A stretch of 64,000 nt of DNA from Bacteroidales bacterium (GTDB lineage: Bacteria; Bacteroidota; Bacteroidia; Bacteroidales; FEN-979): contig JALNWG010000007.1 of NCBI GenBank assembly GCA_023231005.1, positions 62,001-126,000 of the forward strand, written 5' to 3'. The notes beneath the pieces were generated by a model that saw only the letters and a list, made by a program, of their open reading frames with translations, was not told the origin of the DNA and ran no database searches. The position numbers and the translations under genes are program-made. Position 1 is the first letter of the stretch. Every line of letters starts with the position of its first letter. Positions 16,461 through 24,879 of the stretch are shown here, one piece after another.

Positions 16461-17528
16461 TTAAACAAACCAATCCAACGTATGAAAATAATTATCAATC
16501 AATTTCGGTACCGGAAGGTTTTTCATGTCATAAATTGAAATCCAGGTTTCGTGAGTAAACAAATCTGCGTCGGTAGTCCATTCATAAAACTGCGCCAAAA
16601 TGACCTGGTGGGTCAACAAATGACGAAAAACCCCTGATTTTCTGACCCCTGCACCAGAATGACTGGCTGTAAGTGCTTTCCATTCCGGTATATTGACCAA
16701 ACGTTTAAATATTACCGGTTGATTTGTTTCAATCATGGGAAAATCATACAAACCCTTCCATATATCATTTTCTATCCTTTTTTTCATCAATACCCGCTGA
16801 CCATCTGACTTTCTCATGACCAGATAATGGAAATACCGTATTCGTTTGAGAACCTGCTTATCCTTAACCGGAATCTGATCTACGACCTGATGATTATAAG
16901 CAAAGCATCCAGAAAGGAAAACACAGTTTTTACAATCGGGCCGAACCGGGATACAATACCTGGCACCAAACTCCATCATTGCCTGATTAAAACTCCCCGG
17001 ATCTTCGACATCCATTGCGTTAAGCGCTCTTTCCCGGATTTGCTTTTTTGCTTTTGCTGATCCAATGGGGGCCTCCTCCCCAAAGTACCGGGAGAGAAAA
17101 CGCAAAACATTACCATCAACAACCGGATAAGGCAATTGAAAAGCAATGGAAGAAATAGCAGCAGCAGTATAGTCTCCCACTCCTCTTAAATTTCTGATCT
17201 CCGCATAGGTTGATGGAAATTTCCCATTGAAACGGATCATAACCTGATGTGCTGCTTCAAGCAAATTACGTGCTCTTGAGTAGTACCCCAATCCTTGCCA
17301 ATACTTCAAGATCTCAGTTTCGGAAGCACTTGACAAAGAACGAACATCCGGGAACGCGGTAGCAAATTTTTCGTAATATGGAAGGCCTTGTTCAATCCGC
17401 GTTTGTTGTAAAATTATTTCAGAAAGCCAAATCAGATAAGGATCTTTAGTCCTCCGCCATGGGAGATCCCGTTTGTTTTCATCATACCACTTCAATAATT
17501 TTCCAGTAAACGTCATGGTTGCATTCAT
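16461..17528 (-). CDS. mutY: A/G-specific adenine DNA glycosylase MutY
   Basis: Removes adenine mispaired with 8-oxoguanine. Numbered from ATG 17528 (355 residues): catalytic Glu37 in SEIILQQT, helix-hairpin-helix LRGVGDYTAAA (about 114-124), catalytic Asp138 in VVDGNV, and a [4Fe-4S] cluster at Cys192, 199, 202 and 208 with C-x6-C-x2-C-x5-C spacing. A C-terminal NUDIX-like 8-oxoG recognition domain follows. An ATG at 17537 begins only 2 bases after the TATCTTTG promoter box, so it would precede the likely transcription start. The ATG at 17528 is therefore preferred, giving a nearly leaderless mRNA. Divergent from HU. Confidence 0.95.
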   Translation of the reverse strand: MNATMTFTGKLLKWYDENKRDLPWRRTKDPYLIWLSEIILQQTRIEQGLPYYEKFATAFPDVRSLSSASETEILKYWQGLGYYSRARNLLEAAHQVMIRFNGKFPSTYAEIRNLRGVGDYTAAAISSIAFQLPYPVVDGNVLRFLSRYFGEEAPIGSAKAKKQIRERALNAMDVEDPGSFNQAMMEFGARYCIPVRPDCKNCVFLSGCFAYNHQVVDQIPVKDKQVLKRIRYFHYLVMRKSDGQRVLMKKRIENDIWKGLYDFPMIETNQPVIFKRLVNIPEWKALTASHSGAGVRKSGVFRHLLTHQVILAQFYEWTTDADLFTHETWISIYDMKNLPVPKLIDNYFHTLDWFV

Positions 17529-17539
17529 ATAATCCATCG

Positions 17540-17547
17540 CAAAGATA
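17540..17547 (-). promoter_or_regulatory. Bacteroidota -7 promoter box for mutY
   Basis: Minus strand TATCTTTG. The first in-frame ATG starts 2 bases after it and the second 11 bases after it, which decides the start choice for mutY. Confidence 0.55.
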
Positions 17548-17661
17548 CTTTCTATCTTGCAATCCTCGTTATTTCCTTTGGTTTTGATGCTATCAATCTA
17601 TTCTTCAACACTTTTTTTGTAAATAAAAATTCTATTTTTTTATTGTGGAATAAAAAAGTCA

Positions 17662-17669
17662 TATATTTG
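17662..17669 (+). promoter_or_regulatory. Bacteroidota -7 promoter box for the HU gene
   Basis: TATATTTG with TTG at 17643-17645 upstream as a weak -33 element. The HU ATG follows 68 bases later, after an AT-rich leader without obvious structure. Confidence 0.55.
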
Positions 17670-17737
17670 CAACCCGTTTTCTAGATTATTAAAGACATTC
17701 AGTATTAATAATATATAACAATTAACATCATCTTAAC

Positions 17738-18028
17738 ATGACAAAAGCAGAAATTGTAGCAGAAATTGCTAATAAGACTGGGATTGAAAAAGTTGCCGTT
17801 CAGGCCACTGTCGAAGCTTTCATGGATTCTATTAAAAATTCAATGACCGTTGGTCAAAACGTTTATTTGAGAGGCTTTGGCAGTTTTATCATCAAAAAAA
17901 GAGCTGAAAAAACCGGGAGAAACATTTCGAGAAACACCACTCTTATTATTCCCGCCCACAACATTCCCGCTTTTAAGCCGGCAAAAACATTTGTTAATAA
18001 AATAAAATCTCACGTAAAAGTGAAGTAA
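17738..18028 (+). CDS. HU/IHF family DNA-binding protein
   Basis: Small nucleoid protein that binds and bends DNA as a dimer. The 96-residue sequence starts MTKAEIVAEIANKTGI, the dimerisation helices of the family. It contains the GFGSFIIKKRAEKTGRN signature of the beta-arm and ends with a Lys-rich tail (HVKVK). Length is normal. In many Bacteroidota this HU paralogue lies beside a tiny basic ribosomal-type protein and RNase E/G, exactly as here, divergent from mutY. Whether it behaves as HU (non-specific) or IHF-like cannot be told from sequence. Confidence 0.95.
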   Translation: MTKAEIVAEIANKTGIEKVAVQATVEAFMDSIKNSMTVGQNVYLRGFGSFIIKKRAEKTGRNISRNTTLIIPAHNIPAFKPAKTFVNKIKSHVKVK

Positions 18029-18049
18029 CAACTTCTAATCTGATTAATT

Positions 18050-18139
18050 ATGCCAAGCGGTAAGAAAAGAAAGAGACATAAGATGGCAACGCACAAACGG
18101 AAAAAGCGTTTGCGCAAGAACAGACATAAGAAGAAATAA
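18050..18139 (+). CDS. 29-residue Lys/Arg-rich protein, AURKAIP1/COX24 (bS22/mS38)-like
   Basis: A complete 30-codon frame starts ATG CCA AGC and ends TAA. It encodes 29 residues of which 19 are Lys, Arg or His: MPSGKKRKRHK, then MATHKRKKRL, then RKNRHKKK. It is very short, but the amino-acid pattern and the position between HU and RNase E/G match a conserved Bacteroidota gene usually annotated as AURKAIP1/COX24 domain protein, related to small-subunit ribosomal proteins bS22 and mitochondrial mS38. It probably binds rRNA. It is likely co-transcribed with HU (21-base gap). Family assignment is from memory of the pattern. Confidence 0.75.
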   Translation: MPSGKKRKRHKMATHKRKKRLRKNRHKKK

Positions 18140-18220
18140 CCATCCTGCTGCTACAATTCCTTAGGTCATATTCCCTGTTGATGATGATGAATCATTTGCA
18201 GGATAATAAAAATATATACC
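18140..18220 (+). promoter_or_regulatory. Leader of the RNase E/G gene with an inverted repeat
   Basis: ATCCTGC (18142-18148) and GCAGGAT (18198-18204) are complementary and could close a 49-nt loop ending 16 bases before the GTG start. No promoter box is visible here, so this may be an internal operon leader. In E. coli, rne is autoregulated through its leader; a similar role here is only a guess. Confidence 0.35.
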
Positions 18221-19771
18221 GTGAATAAGGAATTAATTATCAATTCTACTTCCACCGAAGTTGAAATAGCCTTACTTGAGGACAAACTTCTTGTAGAGCT
18301 AAATAAAGAAAAATCAAACAACGAATATTCCGTTGGTGATATTTATTTGGGTAAGATCAAAAAGATCATGCCCGGGTTGAATGCTGCCTTTGTGGATGTT
18401 GGTTATGAGAAAGATGCTTTTCTGCATTATCTTGACCTGGGACCTCAGGTGCAGTCGCTCCTGAAATATATGAAAGTCAGCCAGTCGGGAAATAGTGGAA
18501 ACCTTTCCATTTCGGATTTTCAATTGGAAGAGGACATTCAGAAAACCGGTAAAATCAGTCAGGCCCTCAAGCCCAACTCGAACATCCTGGTTCAGATTGC
18601 CAAAGAACCCATTTCAACAAAGGGCCCCAGGGTTACTTCTGAAATCGCTTTCGCTGGCCGGTATCTGGTTTTGATCCCATTTTCTGATAAAATATCTGTT
18701 TCCCAGAAAATTAAAAGTGCCGAGGAACGAAACCGGCTTAAACGACTTATCACCAGCATTAAGCCGAAAAACTGCGGAATCATTATCCGTACTGTTGCAG
18801 AAAATAAATTAGTAGCCGACCTCGATGCAGATCTCCGTTCACTATACAAACGATGGGAAACAATCACCCTGAAATTGGCCAATGCAAAACCACCTCAAAA
18901 AATTATCGGGGAAATTGACCGGACTTCAGCTATTTTACGCGATGCCCTTAACGAAACATTTCACAGCGTTGTAGTCAACGACCCGGTTCTCTATGAAGAA
19001 ATCCGGGCTTATATCCAGAAAATCGTTCCCGAAAAGGTTAATATCGTAAAATTACATACCAGTAAGGTCCCGATCTTTGAACAATATGGGGTTGACAAAC
19101 AAATTAAAAATTCCTTTGGAAAAATTGTCACAATCAAGAGTGGCACTTACCTCGTCATTGAACATACAGAAGCGTTACATGTTATCGACATTAACAGTGG
19201 TCACCGGGTTAACCAGGACCAGAACCAGGAAACCAATGCTCTGGAAGTAAACCTGGAAGCGGCAAGTGAAGTTGCCCGTCAATTGCGACTCCGTGATATG
19301 GGAGGAATCATCGTTATCGATTTTATCGATTTGACCCAGGGATTGAATCGGCGTAAATTATTCGAAAAGCTCAGGGATGAAATGAAACGTGATCGTGCAA
19401 AACATGCCATTTTACCCCCCAGCAAATTCGGACTGGTACAGATCACCCGCCAACGGGTCCGTCCTGAAATGAATGTACAGATCCTCGAAAAGTGTCCTTC
19501 TTGCAGTGGAACCGGCGAAATCCGTCCAACTGTCCTACTGACCGATGACATCGAAAATAACCTTGGATACCTTATCCGCGAACAAAATGAAAAAAATCTG
19601 ACCCTGATAGTTCATCCTTTCGTGTATGCCTACCTCACTGAAGGATGCTTTAATTACCGTTGGAAGTGGTGGCGGAAATTTGGTCAACGAATAAAGATTC
19701 AAAAACAAACTTCCTCCCATTTTTTGGAATACCATTTTTTTAATGGAAACGGGGATGAAATAAAAATGTAA
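18221..19771 (+). CDS. rng: Ribonuclease E/G family endoribonuclease
   Basis: Single-strand-specific endoribonuclease for rRNA and tRNA maturation and mRNA decay. The 516-residue protein starts at GTG 18221. Domains are an N-terminal RNase H-like/S1 region (about 37-130, DIYLGKIKKIMPGLNAAFVDVG), the catalytic DNase I-like domain with metal-binding Asp in VIDINSG and IVIDFIDL, and the Zn-link CPSCSGTG that joins monomers. The length is that of RNase G, without the long C-terminal degradosome scaffold of E. coli RNase E. It follows HU and the 29-residue ribosomal-type protein, a conserved arrangement. A CGTAAATC-type repeat separates it from trpS. Confidence 0.93.
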   Translation: MNKELIINSTSTEVEIALLEDKLLVELNKEKSNNEYSVGDIYLGKIKKIMPGLNAAFVDVGYEKDAFLHYLDLGPQVQSLLKYMKVSQSGNSGNLSISDFQLEEDIQKTGKISQALKPNSNILVQIAKEPISTKGPRVTSEIAFAGRYLVLIPFSDKISVSQKIKSAEERNRLKRLITSIKPKNCGIIIRTVAENKLVADLDADLRSLYKRWETITLKLANAKPPQKIIGEIDRTSAILRDALNETFHSVVVNDPVLYEEIRAYIQKIVPEKVNIVKLHTSKVPIFEQYGVDKQIKNSFGKIVTIKSGTYLVIEHTEALHVIDINSGHRVNQDQNQETNALEVNLEAASEVARQLRLRDMGGIIVIDFIDLTQGLNRRKLFEKLRDEMKRDRAKHAILPPSKFGLVQITRQRVRPEMNVQILEKCPSCSGTGEIRPTVLLTDDIENNLGYLIREQNEKNLTLIVHPFVYAYLTEGCFNYRWKWWRKFGQRIKIQKQTSSHFLEYHFFNGNGDEIKM

Positions 19772-19800
19772 AAGGTTGACCGCATAACAAGGCAACAAAG

Positions 19801-19834
19801 TAAAATCGTAAATCTTAAATCGTACATTGTAAAT
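19801..19834. repeat. CGTAAATC low-complexity repeat before trpS
   Basis: Two and a half copies of an ATCGTAAATCTTAA-like unit run directly into the trpS start codon. The core CGTAAATCTTAAATCGTA resembles CGTAAATCTAAAATCGTA at 55451-55468, before the TPR gene, so this is a dispersed repeat with at least two copies in the window. Confidence 0.6.
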
Positions 19835-20828
19835 GGAAATAGTTGCAAGCGGCATTCGTCCTACCGGGAACCTTCATCTTGGAAATTATTTCGGGGCACT
19901 TCAGAACTTTGTAAAAATGCAGGAAGAAAATCATTGCTTTTTCTTCATTGCCGATTATCATTCGCTTACCACTCATCCCACTCCCGGCGACCTTCATGGG
20001 AATGTAAAGAATGTGCTGGCTGAATTTCTGGCTTCCGGACTGGATCCTGAAAAAGCCACCATATACGTTCAAAGTGACTTGCCGGAAACAGCAGAGCTTT
20101 ATCTTCTGCTGAACATGAATGCGTATATCGGAGAACTGGAAAGATGTACCTCCTTTAAAGAAAAGATCCGTACCCAGCCACAGAATGTGAATGCCGGATT
20201 ACTGACTTACCCTACTCTGATGGCCGCTGATATCATCATTCACAAAGCAAACAAAGTCCCTGTAGGAAAGGATCAGGAACAACATCTTGAGATGACCCGG
20301 ACCTTTGTAAATCGTTTTAACCGCATATATAAAGTAGACTATTTCCCGGAACCTGTTGCCTATAATTTTGGGGAGACCCTGATAAAAATTCCCGGACTCG
20401 ACGGCAGTTTGAAAATGTCAAAATCGGCCAATGAGGTCTCGGCCATTTTCTTAGCCGACAGTCCTGATGTGATCCGGAAAAAAGTGATGCGGGCAGTAAC
20501 CGATTCCGGTCCGGTTGACCCAAATAAGCCCCGATCGCAGGGAGTTGAAAATTTATTCAGTCTCCTGTCCTATTTCTCCGACCCTCAAACAAACACCCAT
20601 TTTAATGAAAGTTATCTTGCCGGAACGATCCGGTATGGTGATCTTAAAAAGCAATTAGCTGAAGATATCATACGGTTTACAGCGCCTTTCAGGGAAAAAA
20701 TCATCGCGCTGACCTCCGACAATGAATATCTTAAAAAAGTAGCCGCACTGGGAGCTGAAAAAGCAAGGGTCAGCGCCCGTAAAACGGTCAGAGAAGTTCG
20801 TGAAATCATAGGATTTAAATCTTTTTAA
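19833..20828 (+). CDS. trpS: Tryptophanyl-tRNA synthetase
   Basis: Class I synthetase charging tRNA-Trp. The 331-residue protein has the HIGH-equivalent HLGN (15-18) after RPTGN, and KMSKS at 194-198. It also has the TrpRS-typical segments ERCTSFKEK and GKDQEQHLEMTRTFVNRFN. The length fits bacterial TrpRS. The ATG overlaps the end of a dispersed CGTAAATC repeat, with no Shine-Dalgarno. It ends 6 bases before hflX, so the two genes are co-transcribed. Confidence 0.96.
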   Translation: MEIVASGIRPTGNLHLGNYFGALQNFVKMQEENHCFFFIADYHSLTTHPTPGDLHGNVKNVLAEFLASGLDPEKATIYVQSDLPETAELYLLLNMNAYIGELERCTSFKEKIRTQPQNVNAGLLTYPTLMAADIIIHKANKVPVGKDQEQHLEMTRTFVNRFNRIYKVDYFPEPVAYNFGETLIKIPGLDGSLKMSKSANEVSAIFLADSPDVIRKKVMRAVTDSGPVDPNKPRSQGVENLFSLLSYFSDPQTNTHFNESYLAGTIRYGDLKKQLAEDIIRFTAPFREKIIALTSDNEYLKKVAALGAEKARVSARKTVREVREIIGFKSF

Positions 20829-20834
20829 CCGATT

Positions 20835-22016
20835 TTGATGATTGATACCGCCCCCGTAAAAGAAACTGCAGTTCTGATAGGTTTGTGTACCCATACTCAG
20901 GATATGGATCACACCAACGAATATCTCGACGAACTGGCTTTCCTGGTCGAAACAGCTGGTGGGGTTCCCATAAAACGGTTTATCCAGAAAATGGAGCATC
21001 CCGATCCAAGATCTTATGTAGGTTCCGGTAAACTTCAGGAAATTCATGATTGGATAAAAGAACATCCAGTCGATATGATTGTTTTTGATGACGAACTTTC
21101 ACCAAGTCAGATCCGGAATATTGAAAAATCGTTGGAAATACGAATTTTAGATCGGAATAATTTGATTCTCGATATTTTTGCCCGGCGGGCACAGACATCT
21201 TATGCCTGTACCCAGGTTGAACTTGCACAAAATGAATATTTGCTTCCACGACTTACCCGTATGTGGACTCACCTTGAAAAACAACGGGGCGGCATTGGTT
21301 TACGTGGCCCAGGCGAACAGGAAATCGAAACCGACCGGAGAATCCTCCGCTACCGAATTTCCCTGTTGAAAGCTAAATTGGAAGAGATTGACAAACAGAT
21401 GGCAACACAGCGTAAAAACCGCCGTGATATGGTTCGTGTGGCTCTTGTTGGCTATACCAACGTAGGCAAATCGACCATCATGAACCTCCTTAGCAAATCA
21501 GATCTCTTCGCTGAGAACAAACTCTTTGCCACCCTCGATACCACAGTAAGAAAAGTGGTAATCGAAACTCAGCCCTTTTTGCTTTCCGATACGGTAGGAT
21601 TTATCCGTAAACTACCCCATTCCCTGGTTGAATCCTTCAAGTCAACCCTCGATGAAGTACGTGAAGCCGATGTCTTAGTCCATATCGCCGACATAAGCCA
21701 TCCAGGTTTTGAGGAACAAATCAATATTGTAAAACAAACCCTTACCGATATCAAGGCATCTGACAAACCCACCATCATGGTATTCAACAAAATAGACGCT
21801 TACAGGTTTGTACAAAAGGATGCCGATGACCTTAGCCCAGCCACCAAAGAAAACCTGACGCTTGAGGAGTTGGAAAAAACCTGGATGGCCCATGAAAACC
21901 TTCACTCCTTATTCATTTCAGCAACTTTGAAACAAAATATCGAAAAGTTGAAGGATACGCTATATACTGAAGTCAGAAAAATCGTGATGGCCCGCTATCC
22001 GGAGAATCAATACTAG
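20835..22016 (+). CDS. hflX: Ribosome-associated GTPase HflX
   Basis: GTPase that binds and splits stalled 70S ribosomes under stress. The 393-residue protein has the N-terminal HflX domain (AFLVETAGG, YVGSGKLQEI, DDELSPSQIRNIEK), a glycine-rich linker (RGGIGLRGPGEQEIETDRR) and the G domain: G1 LVGYTNVGKST (about 204-214), G3 DTVGFIRKLPH and G4 FNKID. The C-terminal piece ISATLKQNIEKL is the G5 region. It is 6 bases downstream of trpS. All nucleotide-binding motifs are intact. Confidence 0.95.
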   Translation: MMIDTAPVKETAVLIGLCTHTQDMDHTNEYLDELAFLVETAGGVPIKRFIQKMEHPDPRSYVGSGKLQEIHDWIKEHPVDMIVFDDELSPSQIRNIEKSLEIRILDRNNLILDIFARRAQTSYACTQVELAQNEYLLPRLTRMWTHLEKQRGGIGLRGPGEQEIETDRRILRYRISLLKAKLEEIDKQMATQRKNRRDMVRVALVGYTNVGKSTIMNLLSKSDLFAENKLFATLDTTVRKVVIETQPFLLSDTVGFIRKLPHSLVESFKSTLDEVREADVLVHIADISHPGFEEQINIVKQTLTDIKASDKPTIMVFNKIDAYRFVQKDADDLSPATKENLTLEELEKTWMAHENLHSLFISATLKQNIEKLKDTLYTEVRKIVMARYPENQY

Positions 22017-22031
22017 CATTGCCAAATTTTT

Positions 22032-22039
22032 TACTTTTG
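22032..22039 (+). promoter_or_regulatory. Bacteroidota -7 promoter box for lnt
   Basis: TACTTTTG matches TAnnTTTG, 23 bases before the TTG start of lnt, so lnt can be transcribed independently of hflX. Confidence 0.5.
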
Positions 22040-22062
22040 TACCAAGTAAAAATGTATCTGAC

Positions 22063-23706
22063 TTGAAATTTCGTAAATTTTACCTGATCATAGGAAGCCT
22101 CCTGAGCGGAATACTGCTCACATTTGCATGGCCCGAACGAGGATTTCCTTTCCTGCTTTTCCTTGGCCTTGTCCCCATGTTTTTTGTTGAAGATTATATC
22201 TTCGGGCATCGTGATAAGTTCATTAAGTTCAGTGTGCTTTTTTATACTTATCCTGGTTTTTTTATATGGAATTTACTCACCACCTGGTGGATTGCCAATT
22301 CCACCTTGGTCGGTGCAATTTTAGCGATTGCCTTGAATTCTCTGTTCATGTCGATCGTTTTTCAACTCTTTCATTGGTCGAAAAAAAAATTAGGTTTCCG
22401 CTATATTGGATATGCCGCGTTGATCTCATTCTGGGTAGCTTTTGAGTATCTCCATCTCAACTGGGATTTGAATTGGCCCTGGCTTAATCTGGGCAATGGA
22501 TTTTCCTCCTGGTACAAATGGGTGCAATGGTATGAATATACCGGAACTTTTGGAGGAACCCTTTGGATCCTCATTGCCAACATCCTCCTCTATGAACTTC
22601 TCCTGAAATTTACGATTCGCCATCAAAAACATCCGCAACCGCATTACCTTGCGGCTTCGCTATTCCCTTTCCTTTGGATTCTCATCCCAATCCTGATATC
22701 CTATGTTATTTACTTCAATTACCGGGAAGAAAAGCACCCTGTGACCTTTGTGATTGTCCAACCCAACATCGATCCCTATTCGGAACAATACAGTTTACCT
22801 CCCGAAGTCGTGATATCCAGAATCATGGCGCTGGCAAATCAAAAGGTTGATTCATCGGTAAATTTTCTGGTTGCTCCGGAATCGGCAATCCAGGAAAGTA
22901 TGTGGGAAAATGATCTTTCAACTTTTACTAGTATCCACTTGTTGCGAGATATCATTCAAACCCATCCCAATTTAAATATTCTCATCGGGGGATCGACTTT
23001 TTATCAATTCCGGTCAGGAGCGTCATTACCCAGGTGGGCACGCAAGTTCACCGATACCGGAGGTCATTACGCCGCTTACAACGCTGCCATCATGATCAAT
23101 TCAGAGGATTCACTTCAGTTGTATCATAAATCCAAGCTCACCCCGGGTGTGGAAATCCTGCCATCGTTCAAGGGATTCAACTGGCTTGAGAAATATGCCA
23201 TCGATTTGGGTGGTACCGTAGGAAGCCTTGGAATGGATTCTATCCGGAAGGTATATACCACCGTTGGAACTATCAAAGTAAGTGCAGCTATTTGCTATGA
23301 ATCAATTTTTGGAGAATTCTTCGCAAAATTCGTCAGGAATGGCGCTCAAGCCATGATCATCATAACCAACGACGGTTGGTGGGGCAATACTGCAGGCCAT
23401 AAACAACACTTCGACTTTGCTCATTTACGCGCCATCGAAACCCGACGCTGTATTGCCCGCTCTGCCAATACTGGGATTTCTGCCTTCCTAAACCAACGGG
23501 GGGATGTTATTCAAAAAACAGAATATTGGAAACCGGCAGTTATTAAAGAAGTTTTGAATGCTAACTCGAAACATACTTTTTATGTTGACCATGGCGACTA
23601 CTTAGCCCGGTTTTTCAGTTGGCTCGCACTGATCATTTTTCTCACTGTTTCTTTTATCTCCATTTCCATACGATTTAAAAAAAACAGTCTTCACAAGAAA
23701 ACTTAA
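22063..23706 (+). CDS. lnt: Apolipoprotein N-acyltransferase
   Basis: Adds the third acyl chain to the N-terminal Cys of lipoproteins in the inner membrane. The 547-residue protein starts at TTG. It has about six N-terminal membrane helices (to about 225), a C-terminal nitrilase-like domain and a final transmembrane helix (about 515-535). The catalytic triad is present: Glu273 (APESAIQ), Lys356 (YHKSKLTPGVE) and Cys411 (AICYESIFG). Other lipoprotein genes here (gldD, the glutaminyl cyclase, DUF4292) would be substrates. No in-frame ATG lies near the N-terminus, so the TTG start is the best available. Confidence 0.93.
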   Translation: MKFRKFYLIIGSLLSGILLTFAWPERGFPFLLFLGLVPMFFVEDYIFGHRDKFIKFSVLFYTYPGFFIWNLLTTWWIANSTLVGAILAIALNSLFMSIVFQLFHWSKKKLGFRYIGYAALISFWVAFEYLHLNWDLNWPWLNLGNGFSSWYKWVQWYEYTGTFGGTLWILIANILLYELLLKFTIRHQKHPQPHYLAASLFPFLWILIPILISYVIYFNYREEKHPVTFVIVQPNIDPYSEQYSLPPEVVISRIMALANQKVDSSVNFLVAPESAIQESMWENDLSTFTSIHLLRDIIQTHPNLNILIGGSTFYQFRSGASLPRWARKFTDTGGHYAAYNAAIMINSEDSLQLYHKSKLTPGVEILPSFKGFNWLEKYAIDLGGTVGSLGMDSIRKVYTTVGTIKVSAAICYESIFGEFFAKFVRNGAQAMIIITNDGWWGNTAGHKQHFDFAHLRAIETRRCIARSANTGISAFLNQRGDVIQKTEYWKPAVIKEVLNANSKHTFYVDHGDYLARFFSWLALIIFLTVSFISISIRFKKNSLHKKT

Positions 23707-23794
23707 AAATGAATTACCCCATGCTTTTGCACAGGAGTATGGAAATAAATTAAACCAGGACTTTAGTCCTAAAATATTACCTTAGCTCCGTAAC

Positions 23795-24793
23795 ATGAAA
23801 TATTCCTCATTTTTTTTCCTTGCGTTACTTGTACTGGCAGGTTGTAACCAATCCACAAACAACCAGCCGATCGCTAAAGAAACTGCACCTCAAAAGTCAA
23901 CGGTTCAGGTTCCAATATTCCAGGAAGATTCCGCCTATTCCTTTGTCAAGACCCAACTTGATTTTGGTCCACGTGTTCCCAATACATCGGCTCATGAAAA
24001 ATGTGCCACTTGGTTAATTTCCAAAGTGAAGGGGTATACTTCTTCTGTAATCATTCAAAAATCCACGTTGCCAGCCTATAATGGAACTCCTCTCCGGTTC
24101 GAGAATATCATTGCCAGTTGGAATCCCAAAATCAAAAATAGAATTCTGATTTGTGCTCATTGGGACTCCCGGCCTTTTGCCGATCATGACCCGGATCAAA
24201 AAAACAGAAGGAAGCCGGTAGACGCTGCCAATGATGGTGCCAGCGGAGTGGGAGTACTCCTCGAAGTAGCGCGTCAACTTAGTTTGAAGAATCCTGCCCT
24301 TGGAGTAGATATTATTTTATTTGATGTAGAAGATTATGGCCCTCCCCAGGATGTGCCAATGGGAAACGATGCAGATGAACAATGGGGTTTGGGAGCCCAG
24401 TACTGGTCAAAGAATCCGCACATACCCGATTATTCTGCCCGATTCGGCATTCTGCTGGACATGGTAGGCGCAAAAAACGCCACTTTCTTGATGGAAGGGA
24501 TCTCTATGCAATATGCAGGTGATATTGTTAAAAACGTATGGAATACAGCGAACCGGATAGGCTATTCATCCTATTTTCTTTTTGAACAAGGGGGACTCAT
24601 CACCGATGACCATGTTCCAATTAATAAGATCAGAAACATTCCCACCATTGATATTATCCATCTCGATAAAAACAGTGAAACCGGATTTTATCCCTATTGG
24701 CACACGACCGGGGATACCTTTGACAAAATTGATAAAACCACCCTCAAAGTAGTTGGCCAAACCCTGTTAACGGTTATATACGAAGAACAATAG
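23795..24793 (+). CDS. Glutaminyl-peptide cyclotransferase, M28-type lipoprotein (PgQC-like)
   Basis: Converts N-terminal Gln of exported proteins to pyroglutamate. The 332-residue protein has a lipobox with Cys17 (LVLAGC). Its single-zinc M28 fold shows zinc-ligand regions DAANDGASGVG (Asp), LFDVEDYGPP (Glu) and PYWHTTGD (His). FGPRVPNTSAHEKC and AHWDSRPFAD are typical of the Porphyromonas gingivalis type of glutaminyl cyclase. A plain aminopeptidase is the alternative, but the DVEDYG segment and missing second metal site favour cyclase. The many Gln+1 signal peptides nearby fit this role. Confidence 0.85.
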   Translation: MKYSSFFFLALLVLAGCNQSTNNQPIAKETAPQKSTVQVPIFQEDSAYSFVKTQLDFGPRVPNTSAHEKCATWLISKVKGYTSSVIIQKSTLPAYNGTPLRFENIIASWNPKIKNRILICAHWDSRPFADHDPDQKNRRKPVDAANDGASGVGVLLEVARQLSLKNPALGVDIILFDVEDYGPPQDVPMGNDADEQWGLGAQYWSKNPHIPDYSARFGILLDMVGAKNATFLMEGISMQYAGDIVKNVWNTANRIGYSSYFLFEQGGLITDDHVPINKIRNIPTIDIIHLDKNSETGFYPYWHTTGDTFDKIDKTTLKVVGQTLLTVIYEEQ

Positions 24794-24879
24794 CCAGGGT
24801 CAGGGAGATTGCACATATTTTACTTATCATCCAAAAACAACTTGGCTCCAATGGAATGTAAAATGCTTAATACCATTAT

